Assembly (NCBI GenBank): GCA_963828555.1
Contig: CAWHEL010000002.1
Location: 1,054,001 to 1,118,000 of the forward strand
Direction of reading: 5' to 3'
Origin: JADJPO01 sp963828555
GTDB taxonomy: Bacteria; Actinomycetota; Actinomycetes; Actinomycetales; Kineosporiaceae
Length of the DNA stretch: 64,000 bases
Under the pieces are notes generated by a model, which did no database searches, was not told the origin of the DNA, and saw only the letters and a program-made list of their open reading frames with translations. Shown one piece after another: positions 24,873-34,033 of the stretch. The first letter of the stretch is position 1, and every line of letters starts with the position of its first letter. The translations under genes were made by a program, and so were the position numbers.

Positions 24873-26486
24873 ATGGGCGGGGACTGGCTGGCGGACGCGG
24901 TGTTCTACGAGATCTACCCGCAGTCGTTCGCGGACTCGGACGGCGACGGCATCGGTGACCTCCGCGGTGTCATCGACCGGCTGGATCACCTCTCCTGGCT
25001 CGGCGTCGACACGATCTGGTTCAACCCCTGCTTCGCCAGCCCCTTCGTGGACGCCGGCTACGACGTCGCCGACTACCTGCAGGTGGCGCCCCGGTACGGC
25101 ACGAACGACGATCTGGTCGAGCTCGTCGCCCGGGCTCGTGAGCGGGGAATCCGCGTGCTGCTCGATCTCGTCGTCGGGCACACCTCGACCGGGCACGCCT
25201 GGTTCCAGGCGGAACTGGCGGCCGACGGCCCGCACCCGGACGGCGACCGTTATGTCTGGTGCCGCGAGCCGCCCTACCGCGACACCAGCCGTGACCTGCC
25301 GGGGACGGCGGCGTGGGTGCGCTCGCCGGGGCCGCGGCCGGGCTGGTACCTGAAGAACTTCTACGACGCGCAGCCCGCGCTGAACTTCGGCTGGGCGAAC
25401 CTGCCGGACGACGAGCCGTGGCGGGACGCCGTCGAGGCACCCGGCCCGCGCCGCAACCGGGAGGCGCTCCGGGAGATCCTCGCGTTCTGGTTGGACAAGG
25501 GGGTCGCCGGCTTCCGGGTCGACATGGCGTTCTCCCTGGTCAAGGACGACCCGGGGCATGTGCACACGGTCGCGCTGTGGCGGGACCTGCGCGCCTGGCT
25601 CGACGAGCGCTACCCGGACGCCGCGCTGGTGCCCGAGGGGCTGGAACCCCGCACCGGAGGATCGTTCGCGTTCCACGCGGACTTCTTCCTGGTCATCATG
25701 GCCGCGCACGCGAGCCTGTTCGACAACCACTTCGCCGGCCGGCTGCCGTGGCATGAGGCGCGGCCACCGTTCTTCGCGGCCGAGGGCCAGGGCGACACCC
25801 AGACATTCCTCGCCGCCTGGGAGGACGCGCGCGCCGACGATCCCGACCGGCCGATCCTGATCGGCACCGCCGACCACGACTTCGACCGGTTGCGCTGCGG
25901 CCCGCGCGGCCCCGAGCAGCTGGGTGCAGCGCTGACCTTCCTGCTCACCTGGGCCAGCGTCCCGGGCATCTACTACGGCGACGAGATCGGCATGCGGTAC
26001 CTGCCGGGCCTGCCGGACGTCGAGGGGGCGATCTGCAACCCGGCCTACAACCGGGCCGGCTGCCGTACCCCGATGCAGTGGGACGACAGTCCGAACGCCG
26101 GCTTCTCCACCGCCGATCCGGAGCGGCTGTACCTGCCGATCGACCCCGACCCCGGGCGTCCGACGGTTGCCGCCCAGCGTGAGGACCCGGCGTCCACGCT
26201 GAACCTCGTCCGCCGGCTGATCGCCCTGCGCAAGGCGACCCCCGCGCTCGGCGGTCGGGCGAGCATCCGCGTCGTCCACGAGGGGTATCCGTTCACCTAC
26301 CTGCGCGGCGGGACCCACCTCGTCGTGGTCAACCCTCGTCGCGAGACCGCCACGATCGAGGTGCCCGGCGCCTTCGGCGCTCGGTCGCTGCTGGCGGACG
26401 GCGTGGCGCTCGCCGACGGCGACACGTTCCAGGTCGCCGGGTTCGGCTACGGCATCTTCGAGCTTCCCCAGCCCCGTGACCCGTAG
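24873..26486 (+). CDS. GH13 glycoside hydrolase (alpha-amylase family)
   Basis: A 537-residue enzyme with the (beta/alpha)8 barrel of family GH13. VFYEIYPQSFADSDGDGIGDLRG is the usual opening; GFRVDMAF supplies the nucleophile Asp (about residue 220), VPEGLEP the acid/base Glu and TADHDFDR the third Asp. A short C-terminal beta domain follows. The group resembles maltose/trehalose-acting glucosidases rather than secreted amylases (no signal peptide). The exact substrate cannot be decided. Confidence 0.88.
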   Translation: MGGDWLADAVFYEIYPQSFADSDGDGIGDLRGVIDRLDHLSWLGVDTIWFNPCFASPFVDAGYDVADYLQVAPRYGTNDDLVELVARARERGIRVLLDLVVGHTSTGHAWFQAELAADGPHPDGDRYVWCREPPYRDTSRDLPGTAAWVRSPGPRPGWYLKNFYDAQPALNFGWANLPDDEPWRDAVEAPGPRRNREALREILAFWLDKGVAGFRVDMAFSLVKDDPGHVHTVALWRDLRAWLDERYPDAALVPEGLEPRTGGSFAFHADFFLVIMAAHASLFDNHFAGRLPWHEARPPFFAAEGQGDTQTFLAAWEDARADDPDRPILIGTADHDFDRLRCGPRGPEQLGAALTFLLTWASVPGIYYGDEIGMRYLPGLPDVEGAICNPAYNRAGCRTPMQWDDSPNAGFSTADPERLYLPIDPDPGRPTVAAQREDPASTLNLVRRLIALRKATPALGGRASIRVVHEGYPFTYLRGGTHLVVVNPRRETATIEVPGAFGARSLLADGVALADGDTFQVAGFGYGIFELPQPRDP

Positions 26487-26536
26487 GCCGTTCGCGCGGC
26501 CGGACCGTCGGTCTGAGACCCCGCTAGGCTCAGAAC

Positions 26537-27571
26537 GTGGGGTCTCGGGCGGTGCGGGAGGCACGGCGCATCGCCGACGAGGTGCTCTTCCCCGCGGCAG
26601 TGACGGTGGACGCCGCCGATCGCGTGCCCGCTGAGCTGTTCGAGGCGATGGCCGCGGGCGGCTTCTACGCGATCGGCGCCCCCGAGGAGTCCGGCCTCGA
26701 CCTCACGGACGACGACCGGGCCGGCGTGATCGAGGCGTTCGCCGGGGGGTGCCTGTCGGCGGCGTTCGTCTGGCTGCAGCACCGTGGGGCGCTGAAAGCC
26801 GTTGCGGCGTCGGGCAACACCGAACTGCGCGAGTCGTCGGTGGCGGATCTGAGGGCCGGGCGGCTGCGGGCAGGGCTGGCCATCGGAGCGGCCACGCGTA
26901 CCGGCCCGCCGATGCTGCGTGCGCGCAGGGTGGACGGCGGCTGGTCGCTGACCGGGTCGGCGCCCTGGTTCACCGGCTGGGGCATGGTCGAGGTACTGCT
27001 GATGGCCGCCCGCGACGCCGACGACCTGGTGGTGTGGGCTCTGGTGGACACCCGCTCGGCGGCGCTGCGCGCCGATCCGCTGTCATTGCTCGCGGTGCAG
27101 GCCAGCGGCACCGTGATGCTCTCGGTGACCGATCTCGTGGTGCCCGATCGGCGGGTGGTCTCCACCCAGCCGCATGCCGACTACCTCGCCCGGGACGCAG
27201 AGTCATTGTCCACCAATGGTTTCCTGTCCACCGGGCTCACCGCGCGGGCGATCGCGCTGATGGCTGCGGACGGCTTGGGCTCAGCGTCGGCTCCGCCTCC
27301 GGCCGCGCGGCTGGCCGACCAACTGGCCCAGGTACGTGCGCGGCTGCTGCACGCGACAACCGACGATGCACCGTCCGCCCGGGCCGCCTCGTCGGAACTC
27401 GCCCTGCGCGCGGCAGCGGCCCTCGCCGTCCACGAGGGGTCCCGATCGGTGCTGCGGACCTCGCATACCGCCCGGCTGATCCGGGAGGCCACGTTCCTGC
27501 TGACGTTCGGCACCCGTCCCCCGATCCGGGCCGATCTGCTGGCCCGGCTGACGAACGGGTGGCAGGTGTGA
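26537..27571 (+). CDS. Acyl-CoA dehydrogenase-like flavoprotein
   Basis: A 344-residue protein of the acyl-CoA dehydrogenase fold: the N-terminal helical domain has AAGGFYAIGAPEESGLDL, the middle domain GGWSLTGSAPWFTGWG and LLAVQASGTVMLSVTDLVVP. The C-terminal domain is short and the usual catalytic glutamate is not obvious, so it may be a non-dehydrogenating oxidase or hydroxylase-type member. GTG start at 26537. It lies alone before the degraded hemerythrin-like region. Confidence 0.75.
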   Translation: MGSRAVREARRIADEVLFPAAVTVDAADRVPAELFEAMAAGGFYAIGAPEESGLDLTDDDRAGVIEAFAGGCLSAAFVWLQHRGALKAVAASGNTELRESSVADLRAGRLRAGLAIGAATRTGPPMLRARRVDGGWSLTGSAPWFTGWGMVEVLLMAARDADDLVVWALVDTRSAALRADPLSLLAVQASGTVMLSVTDLVVPDRRVVSTQPHADYLARDAESLSTNGFLSTGLTARAIALMAADGLGSASAPPPAARLADQLAQVRARLLHATTDDAPSARAASSELALRAAAALAVHEGSRSVLRTSHTARLIREATFLLTFGTRPPIRADLLARLTNGWQV

Positions 27572-27597
27572 CGGGCGTGGGAGAGAGCTAGCGGTCC

Positions 27598-28159
27598 GTG
27601 GCCTGGGGGCAGGAGCTCCGCCAGGTGCATGTGCGCTGCGGGCCGCCGTGGCGCGGGCCCGGGAAGCGGCCGAGAGTGGCGATCCGACGCCGTCGCCGGC
27701 CGGTGATCTGCTGCTGTACTGCCGCGGCTTCTGCGCGGCCCTGACCGATCACCACCGGAGTGAGGACGCCGCACTGTTCCCCGTGATCGAGCGGGCCGGC
27801 CCGACCTGGGGCCCGTCCTGGCCAGGCTCACCGAGGACCACGGCCTGCTCGCCGGCCTGATCGAGGATCTCGAGCAGGCGGTCAGCGCGGTCAGCGCGGT
27901 CAGCGCGGTCAGCGCGGTCAGCGCGGTCAGCGCGGTCAGCGCGGTCAGCGCGGTCAGCGCGGTCAGCGCGGTCAGCGCGGTCAGCGCGGTCAGCGCGGTC
28001 AGCGCGGTCAGCGCGGAGCATGTGCTGCGCCACCGCGACGGGATCGAGGCGATCATGGAGAGTCATTTCAGCTACGAGGCGCGTCGCCTGATCACCGTCC
28101 TCGACGCGCTGCACGACGACTCGCTCGTGGCCGCCGACCTGTTCGGCACGATCAGCTGA
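27598..28159 (+). pseudogene. Hemerythrin-like HHE protein, frameshifted and repeat-expanded
   Basis: Joined across two single-base losses (near 27631-27637 and 27796-27803), the sequence reads as an HHE cation-binding protein: WGQELRQVHVR, YCRGFCAALTDHHRSEDAALFP, ARLTEDHGLLAGLIEDLEQA, then HRDGIEAIMESHFSYEARRL. The His/Glu residues expected to bind a di-iron site are retained. A 138-bp run of GCGGTCAGC repeats (about 45 residues of Ala-Val-Ser) is inserted between the third and fourth helices. The downstream half is open to a stop at 28159. Confidence 0.75.
27878..28015 (+). repeat. Fifteen perfect 9-bp tandem repeats (GCGGTCAGC)
   Basis: The unit GCGGTCAGC occurs 15 times without a mismatch (27878-28012), then a partial GCG. 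Because the unit is three codons long, length changes keep the reading frame (Ala-Val-Ser repeated). The perfect identity implies recent slipped-strand expansion. It lies inside the degraded hemerythrin-like gene. Confidence 0.95.
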
Positions 28160-28521
28160 GCGAGAGCAGGCGTGAGGTCTCCCCCACCAGAGTGGCTGCC
28201 CCCTCGACGGCCGCGGTGAGCGAGGCGTGGCTGGTACCCGCGGTGCCCAGCGTCGTGGCCGCTCGCGCGGCGGCGGCCAGGTGGCGCGCCCCCTTTGCCG
28301 CCCCCTCGACCAGGAAGCCGGCCTCAGCGCAGGATCCAGTCCACGGGCGTTCCGGCCATCGTCAGCCAGGCGCCGGAGTCGACCCACGGCCCCCACAAGC
28401 CCGGCGCGCCGACGTAGTAGGACCTGCACCAGGGCGTCGGCCAACTCACCCGAGGAGCTGCCGGCCATTCATCAGCTGTCTCACATCCGTCGGGTACGTC
28501 GAGTGGCACCGGGTCGTTCAC
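28152..28521 (-). pseudogene. Fragments of a nucleotidyltransferase-like gene
   Basis: Two pieces in different minus-strand frames. One contains APGLWGPWVDSGAWLTMAGTPVDWILR (28324 upward), which resembles the post-catalytic strand region of small nucleotidyltransferase-domain proteins; the other, AEAGFLVEGAAKGARHLAAAAR ending at 28152, resembles their C-terminal helices. The intervening region is missing and frames differ, so this is a decayed remnant. Its stop overlaps the end of the hemerythrin-like gene. The family assignment is tentative. Confidence 0.4.
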
Positions 28522-28612
28522 TCATCTGACACAGACTGGCTCGTTCGGCACCATCGCGAGCCCTTCGCCATCGGCTCATTTCCCGCAGTTATCCACAAGG
28601 CAGTTCTCCGTG

Positions 28613-28640
28613 TTGACTCGAACGTTTGTTCGAATAGAAT
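28613..28640 (+). promoter_or_regulatory. Near-consensus promoter with a perfect SOS (LexA) box in the spacer
   Basis: TTGACT (-35, 28613-28618), a 16-base spacer, and TAGAAT (-10, 28635-28640). The bases TCGAAC gttt GTTCGA (28618-28633) form a perfect palindrome matching the actinobacterial/Bacillus LexA consensus (GAAC-N4-GTTC). The -10 lies 6 bases before ATG 28647, so the mRNA is probably leaderless. A DnaA-box-like TTATCCACA lies at 28589-28597. LexA bound here would block transcription until DNA damage. Confidence 0.85.
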
Positions 28641-28646
28641 TGGTGC

Positions 28647-29932
28647 ATGGTCGCGCAGCTGTTGGAATCCGAGTCCTCGTCGCCGTGGACGGTGTCCGGG
28701 CGGATCGGTGCTGCGGTGGATGCGGTGGTCGCGTTGCAGGCGTGTCTGGACGTGGCGACCGTGAGCGTGACCGGGGCGGACGTGAAGGCGATCGAGCGGT
28801 TGGCGCGGCGGGTGGACGCCGCCCGGTTGGCGGCTCTGGCGGTGGTGGATGCCGCGGGGGTGGGGGACGGGTCGGGGATGAGCGGGACCGCGGCGTGGTG
28901 GGCGAAGGCGACCAAGGCCGATGGGGGCGCTGCGGCGCGGGAGGTCGGGTTGGCCCGGGCGTTGGACCGGGGGCTGGGCGCGACCCGGGCGGCGCTGGGC
29001 GAGGGAGAGGTGTCCACCGAGCACGCGGCGGTGATCGCGAAGGCGGTCCGGGACCTGCCCGCGGGCCTGACCGCGGGTGAGCGGGACCAGGTCGAGGCCG
29101 ACCTGGTGGCCAAACGGCGAAGCGGGTCGACCCGGCGACGCTGCGGCGGGCGGCGCGGCGGGCGTTGGATGCGTTGGACCGCCCGACCGCGGAGGCGGAC
29201 GCGCATGAGGACACGACCCTGCGCGATGAGGAGGAGCGGGCCCGGGCGGCGGCGGCGTTCACGATGCACGACAACGGGGACGGCACCACGAGTGGGCACT
29301 TCACCGTGCCGACCCTGGCGGCCTCGATCCTGCGGAAGATCCTGGAGCAGATGACCGCGCCCCGGCGGATGACCCCCGACGAACGCGGCGGCGTCGACGG
29401 TGCGGCGACCGGGACGGACTGGGCGCACGCCCAGGGCCTGGCATTCACTGAGCTGCTGGAGCGGCTGCCCACGGATCACCTGTCGGGCAAGGTCGCCGCG
29501 ACCATCGTGGTCACCCTGTCCTGGGAACGGCTCCTCGCCGGCCTCGGAGCCGCGTCGGTCGACACCGGGATGGACCTCTCCGCCGGCGAGGCCCGCCGAC
29601 TGGCCTGCGGCGCGGGGATCGTCCCCGCGGTACTCGGGACCGGGTCGCTGCCACTGGACCTGGGCCGCGCGTCCCGCCTGTTCACCGAGGCCCAACGAGT
29701 CGCGTTGGCCACCGTCTACGACACCTGCGCCGCGCAGGGCTGCGACCGGCCCTACGCGTGGACCGAACTCCACCACGAAACACCCTGGTCACGCGGCGGG
29801 AAGACCGACCGCAAGGACGCCGTCCCGGCCTGCCAGTGCCACCACGGACGACTCCACGACCCGAGATACCACCACGTGATCACCACCGATGCGAACGGCA
29901 AGAAGACCATCACCTTCACCCGACGCACATGA
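28647..29932 (+). pseudogene. DUF222/HNH endonuclease (13E12-repeat type), one frameshift
   Basis: Joined across a one-base loss near 29111-29115, the sequence is a ~428-residue DUF222 protein. The N-terminal helical domain contains MSGTAAWWAKATKADGGAAAREV and STEHAAVIAKAVRDLPAGL, and the C-terminal HNH nuclease domain contains CDRPYAWTELHHETPWSRGG followed by ACQCHHGRLHDP. Such genes are multicopy in actinobacteria and some mycobacterial copies are LexA-regulated, as this one appears to be. With the frameshift, the N-terminal half and the HNH half would be separate; ATG 29165 could start the latter. Confidence 0.85.
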
Positions 29933-30100
29933 CGGGTAGCCCTCCATCCATCACGTCCGCCTGGGCGCGCCTCAACCTGTGCGGCCGCCGGGCGGGTCGT
30001 CGCCGTGCCGCCGCTGATCACGTGCGGCCGGGGGTCTCGCGGGTCTGGGGCAGCCCTGACGCCAGGCCGACCGTCGGCGAGCCCCCAGTAGGCTGGCGCG

Positions 30101-31540
30101 GTGGAGCCCCAGCAGCCCGTGCGCTACCTCAGCACCCGAAGCGACGCCGCGCCCCGGCGGTTCACCGAGATCCTGCTCGAGGGATTGGCGCCGGACGGCG
30201 GGCTCTACCTGCCGACGCATTACCCCCGCCTGGACGCCGCCGCCCTGCGGTCGTGGCGTGGTCTGAGCTACGCCACGCTGGCCGAGCAGGTGCTGGCGCT
30301 GTTCATCGACGACATTCCTGCCGAGGACCTGCGCGAGCTGGTGGGCAGCACCTACACGGCAGAGGTGTTCGGCACGGAGGCGGTCACCCCACTGACCGCG
30401 CTGGACGACGGCCTGTCGCTGCTCGAGCTGTCCAACGGGCCGACACTGGCGTTCAAGGACATGGCGATGCAGCTTCTCGGCGCCCTGTTCGAGTACCAGC
30501 TCGGCCGGCGCGGCGAGCACCTGAACATCCTCGGAGCCACGTCGGGCGACACCGGCAGTGCGGCCGAGTACGCCATGCGCGGGCGGGCTGGGATTGCCGT
30601 CTTTATGCTCAGCCCGCATGGGCGGATGAGCCCGTTCCAGCAGGCCCAGATGTTCACCCTGACCGACGCGAACATCCACAACCTGGCCGTCGAGGGCGTC
30701 TTCGACGACTGCCAGGACATCGTCAAGGCGGTCTCGGCCGACCTGGACTTCAAGCGTCGGCTGCGGATCGGCACCGTCAACTCGATCAACTGGGCCCGGA
30801 TGCTGGCCCAGGTCGTCTACTACGTGGCCGGCTGGCTGCGCGCCACCGACCCGGACGGTGCCGACGATCAGCAGGTGAGCTTCGCCGTCCCGTCGGGCAA
30901 TTTCGGCAACATCTGCGCCGGGCACGTCGCCCGGATGATGGGTCTGCCGATCCGCCGGCTCGTGCTGGCCACCAACGAGAACAACGTGCTGGAGGAGTTC
31001 TTCCGCACGGGCAGCTACCGGGTGCGCGCGGCTGCCGACACCCACGAGACCTCGAGCCCGTCGATGGACATCTCCAAGGCGTCGAACGTCGAGCGGTTCG
31101 TCTTCGATCTGCTGGGGCGCGATCCCGAGCGCACCCGCCACCTGTTCGCCGACCTGGTGCCGTCGTCCGGCGGGTTCACCCTGAGCGAGGCCGAGCACGC
31201 ACGGGTGGCCGACTTCGGCTTCGTCACCGGGCTGAGTACGCACGCCGACCGGCTGGCCACGATCGCCGCGGTGCACACCGCGACCGGGCGGCTGATCGAC
31301 ACCCACACGGCGGATGGCGTGCACGTTGCCCGACCCTTCGTCGAGGACGGCGTGCCCATGATCGTGCTGGAGACCGCGCAGCCGGTGAAGTTCGCCGACG
31401 TGGTCGAGCAGGCGACGGGTGTACGTCCGCCACTGCCGCCGGCGGTGGCCGGGATCGAGTCGCTGCCGCGCCGGTTCGAGGCGATGCCGGCCGACGCCGA
31501 GCAGATCAAGGCCTACCTGGAGAAGCACGCCATCAGCTGA
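30101..31540 (+). CDS. thrC: Threonine synthase
   Basis: A 479-residue PLP enzyme converting O-phosphohomoserine to threonine, the last step of threonine biosynthesis. It is the long (E. coli/yeast-type) form: RYLSTRSDAAPRRFTEILLEGLAPDGGLYLP at the N-terminus, NGPTLAFKDMAMQ with the PLP-binding Lys (about residue 115), then GATSGDTGSAAEYA and VPSGNFGNICAG phosphate-binding loops. GTG start at 30101. It stands alone, convergent with the GH16 gene. Confidence 0.96.
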   Translation: MEPQQPVRYLSTRSDAAPRRFTEILLEGLAPDGGLYLPTHYPRLDAAALRSWRGLSYATLAEQVLALFIDDIPAEDLRELVGSTYTAEVFGTEAVTPLTALDDGLSLLELSNGPTLAFKDMAMQLLGALFEYQLGRRGEHLNILGATSGDTGSAAEYAMRGRAGIAVFMLSPHGRMSPFQQAQMFTLTDANIHNLAVEGVFDDCQDIVKAVSADLDFKRRLRIGTVNSINWARMLAQVVYYVAGWLRATDPDGADDQQVSFAVPSGNFGNICAGHVARMMGLPIRRLVLATNENNVLEEFFRTGSYRVRAAADTHETSSPSMDISKASNVERFVFDLLGRDPERTRHLFADLVPSSGGFTLSEAEHARVADFGFVTGLSTHADRLATIAAVHTATGRLIDTHTADGVHVARPFVEDGVPMIVLETAQPVKFADVVEQATGVRPPLPPAVAGIESLPRRFEAMPADAEQIKAYLEKHAIS

Positions 31541-31584
31541 GCGCGGTTTCCCTGGCCCGGTCGCGCGTGCGGCACGTCTACGGT

Positions 31585-32901
31585 TCAGAACGCCGGGCTG
31601 TGCACGCTCACCGCGTCGATCAGGTAGCTGGCCGGGAAGGCTGTGGCGGCGTCCGGGCTGCCGGGCCAGCGCCCACCGACGGCGAGGTTGAGCCGCAGGT
31701 ACATCGGGCGGCTGAACGCCGAGTTGAGCCACGGTGTGGTGGACGTCGTCCGGGTCTGGGTGAGCCGGCCGTCGACGAACCACTGGATCTGCCCCGGATC
31801 CCACTCGACCGCGTAGGTGTGGAGCGCGTCACTGGGGGTGTTGGTGGCCGGGAACATGGCGACCCCCTTCTGCATCGGGTAGGTCGGCACGTAGTCGTAG
31901 TGCAGGCTCTGGTGCACCCGGGTGTGCTCGACACCGCCTGCGCCGCTGCCCAGGGCCTCCATGATGTCCAGCTCGCCGGTGCCCCCGTCGACCGGGCGCA
32001 TCCAGAACGCCGGCCACAGCCCCTTCGAGACCCCCTGCGCCGTAGGCAGTTTGGCGCGCATGGCGAATCGGCCGTAGGTGAATACCTTCTTGCCCTTGGT
32101 CTGCAGGAACGCCGACGAGTAGCCGCGCCCACCGGGGAACCGCGCGTCGGCGGCGCCACAGGGCAGCGGGGTGGTCTCGCGCCGGGCGGTCAGGGCCAGC
32201 GTGCCGTCGCCGACTGTGAGGTTGGCGGGACGGCTGGTCAGGCAGGCCAGTTCGAGGTTGCCGTCGCCGAACGTGGAGTCGTTGAGCGCCGTCCAGGCAC
32301 CGGTGTTCAGTGTGGTGCCGGAGAAGTCGTCTATCCAGGAGGGGGTGCGGGAGCGGAAGGTGACGTCGTCGACGTCCACTGTCGCCCCCACGGGCAGGGC
32401 GGACGCCAGTACGTTCAGGTCCAGGCTCGCTCCGGCCGTGGCGGCGACGTGGTTGACACCGATCAGCGTCCAACTGGTGCCGACGGTGGCGGTGGAGGCG
32501 ACCTCGCCCCGCTTCGTCGTCGCCCATTCCTGCAGCCGGATGGTCACCGGGGTGGCGACACTGGCCCGCACCCAGGCAGTGGCGGTGTAGCTGGCGCCGA
32601 CCACGGTGCGGGAGACCGTATTGCGGGTGTCGTTGAGGATCACCGGGTAGCGCGAGGTCGCGGTGTGGGCGAGCCGGGCACCGGTGCCGCGCCGTCCGGG
32701 GGCGTTGGTGAGTGTGCCGCGGGAGGTCGACTCGAACCAGCCTGTGGTGCCGTCGAAGGTGGGGTTGACCAGGGCGTGCAGCGGTGCGGCGGCGGCCGGG
32801 GCAGCAATGGTCACCTGCATCGTGACGGCGCCGAGTGGCGCGACCAGGGCGAGCGTGAGCAGCGCTGCCGCACGACGCAGTGACGTCGTGGGTTGCACCA
32901 T
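31585..32901 (-). CDS. Secreted GH16 glycoside hydrolase with N-terminal CBM-like domain
   Basis: A 438-residue secreted enzyme. A signal peptide (MVQPTTSLRRAAALLTLAL... to an APAAAAP cleavage region near residue 38) is followed by a beta-sandwich of the CBM_4_9 type (NPTFDGTTGWFES ... VDDVTF) and then a GH16 domain with the catalytic GELDIMEALG (two Glu and Asp) and WPAFWMRP. Likely activity is on beta-1,3/1,4-glucans or related polysaccharides. ATG 32901. The product is predicted to be extracellular. Confidence 0.92.
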   Translation of the reverse strand: MVQPTTSLRRAAALLTLALVAPLGAVTMQVTIAAPAAAAPLHALVNPTFDGTTGWFESTSRGTLTNAPGRRGTGARLAHTATSRYPVILNDTRNTVSRTVVGASYTATAWVRASVATPVTIRLQEWATTKRGEVASTATVGTSWTLIGVNHVAATAGASLDLNVLASALPVGATVDVDDVTFRSRTPSWIDDFSGTTLNTGAWTALNDSTFGDGNLELACLTSRPANLTVGDGTLALTARRETTPLPCGAADARFPGGRGYSSAFLQTKGKKVFTYGRFAMRAKLPTAQGVSKGLWPAFWMRPVDGGTGELDIMEALGSGAGGVEHTRVHQSLHYDYVPTYPMQKGVAMFPATNTPSDALHTYAVEWDPGQIQWFVDGRLTQTRTTSTTPWLNSAFSRPMYLRLNLAVGGRWPGSPDAATAFPASYLIDAVSVHSPAF

Positions 32902-33013
32902 GACTGAGCACCTCGATCGGCGGGGAGTGGTGGCCGCGCGGATCGCGGCGATCACTTCACGCTATGTGCTGTTACTCAAAGTGTCGATACGCTCACGGAG
33001 TGGTCTCGCCGCG

Positions 33014-33922
33014 TCACACGGGCTGTCGGAGCACGGCGCTCATGGCCGCGATGTGGGCCGGGGTCGATCCGCAGCAGGCACCGATCAGCTCTACCCCGAG
33101 ATTGCGCAGGCGGACGGCGTGCGCCGCCAACTGTGCCGGCTCGGCGTCGTAGACGAAATGGTCACCGCGCAGCTGGGGCAGGCCGGCATTGGACTGGGCC
33201 AGCAGCCGCAACCCCGATGCACCGGCCTCACTCCTGGCCTGCGCCATCTCGGCCATGATCTGTTCCATCTCGCCCGGCCCCCTGCCGCAGTTCGCCCCGA
33301 CCCCGTCGAGGCCGAGCTCGACCGCCACGGCGACCGCGGCACCCGGTCGGATGCCCATCATCGTGCGCAGGTTGGTGTCGAAACTCATGGTCACGATCAC
33401 CGGCAGGCCGGGGGCCGCCTCATGCGCGGCCCGGATGGCGGCCCGCAGCTCGGTAAGGTCGCTGAGCGTCTCGATCAGCACCAGGTCGATGCCACCCTCG
33501 ACCAGGGCGGTGACCTGCTCGGCGAACAGTCCTGCCGCGCTGTCTTCGGTGAGGTCGCCGAGCGGTTCGAGCAGCTCGCCGGTCGGCCCGAGCCCACCGG
33601 CCACCAGGATGCGTCGCCCGGCGGCCGCCTGCTCGTCGACGACCTGGCGCGCCAGCCGGGCCGCCGCCACGTTGAGTTCGTGCAGGCGATCACCCAGACC
33701 GTGCATGTCCAGCCGGGGCCGGGTGCCGCCGAAGGTGTTGGTGGTCAGCACGTCTGCGCCCGCGGCGGCGTACTCGCGGTGGGCGGCCAGGATCACCTCC
33801 GGCCGCTCGACGTTCCACAGCTCACCGGGTGCGCCGCCCTCCAGCCCCCGCTCCTGGAGCAGGGTGCCCATGCCGCCGTCGACGACGGCGGTCTGCGGCA
33901 GTGCGAGGTGGTCGGTCGTCAT
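33014..33922 (-). CDS. Homocysteine S-methyltransferase
   Basis: A 302-residue zinc-dependent methyltransferase of the BHMT/MmuM family. VVDGGMGTLLQERG starts the TIM barrel; LTTNTFGGT, VGANCGRGPGEM (first Zn Cys) and IGACCGSTPAHI (the vicinal Cys pair) are the three family motifs, so the metal site is complete. It transfers a methyl group from a donor such as S-methylmethionine to homocysteine to make methionine; the donor is not predicted. ATG 33922 has GGAG upstream. Confidence 0.92.
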   Translation of the reverse strand: MTTDHLALPQTAVVDGGMGTLLQERGLEGGAPGELWNVERPEVILAAHREYAAAGADVLTTNTFGGTRPRLDMHGLGDRLHELNVAAARLARQVVDEQAAAGRRILVAGGLGPTGELLEPLGDLTEDSAAGLFAEQVTALVEGGIDLVLIETLSDLTELRAAIRAAHEAAPGLPVIVTMSFDTNLRTMMGIRPGAAVAVAVELGLDGVGANCGRGPGEMEQIMAEMAQARSEAGASGLRLLAQSNAGLPQLRGDHFVYDAEPAQLAAHAVRLRNLGVELIGACCGSTPAHIAAMSAVLRQPV

Positions 33923-34033
33923 GGAGCACTCCGTGGATCGGGGGATCGCCACGATAGTCGCCTCGCCCGGGCGGCCATGACACGGTGGGACCCGACAGCG
34001 CACGACCTCCCCGACGAACCTCAGGAGTCCTTC

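Noticed and set aside
27878..28015. CRISPR array
   Set aside because: The repeats are contiguous 9-mers without spacers and keep a coding frame; this is a tandem repeat.
27181..28056. Minus-strand open frame with repeated Ala-Leu-Thr
   Set aside because: It is the reverse reading of the 9-bp repeats and of the acyl-CoA dehydrogenase gene; no motif, no ribosome site.
28628..28640. tRNA T-loop (GTTCGAAT)
   Set aside because: The similarity is part of the SOS box/promoter; no acceptor or anticodon stems can be folded around it.
31014..31509. Ser/Arg-rich antisense frame inside thrC
   Set aside because: Shadow of the threonine synthase coding strand.
29758..32883. A 1041-residue plus-strand open frame across thrC and GH16
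   Set aside because: It overlaps threonine synthase in another frame and is antisense to the GH16 gene; composition is typical of shadow frames and has no domains.
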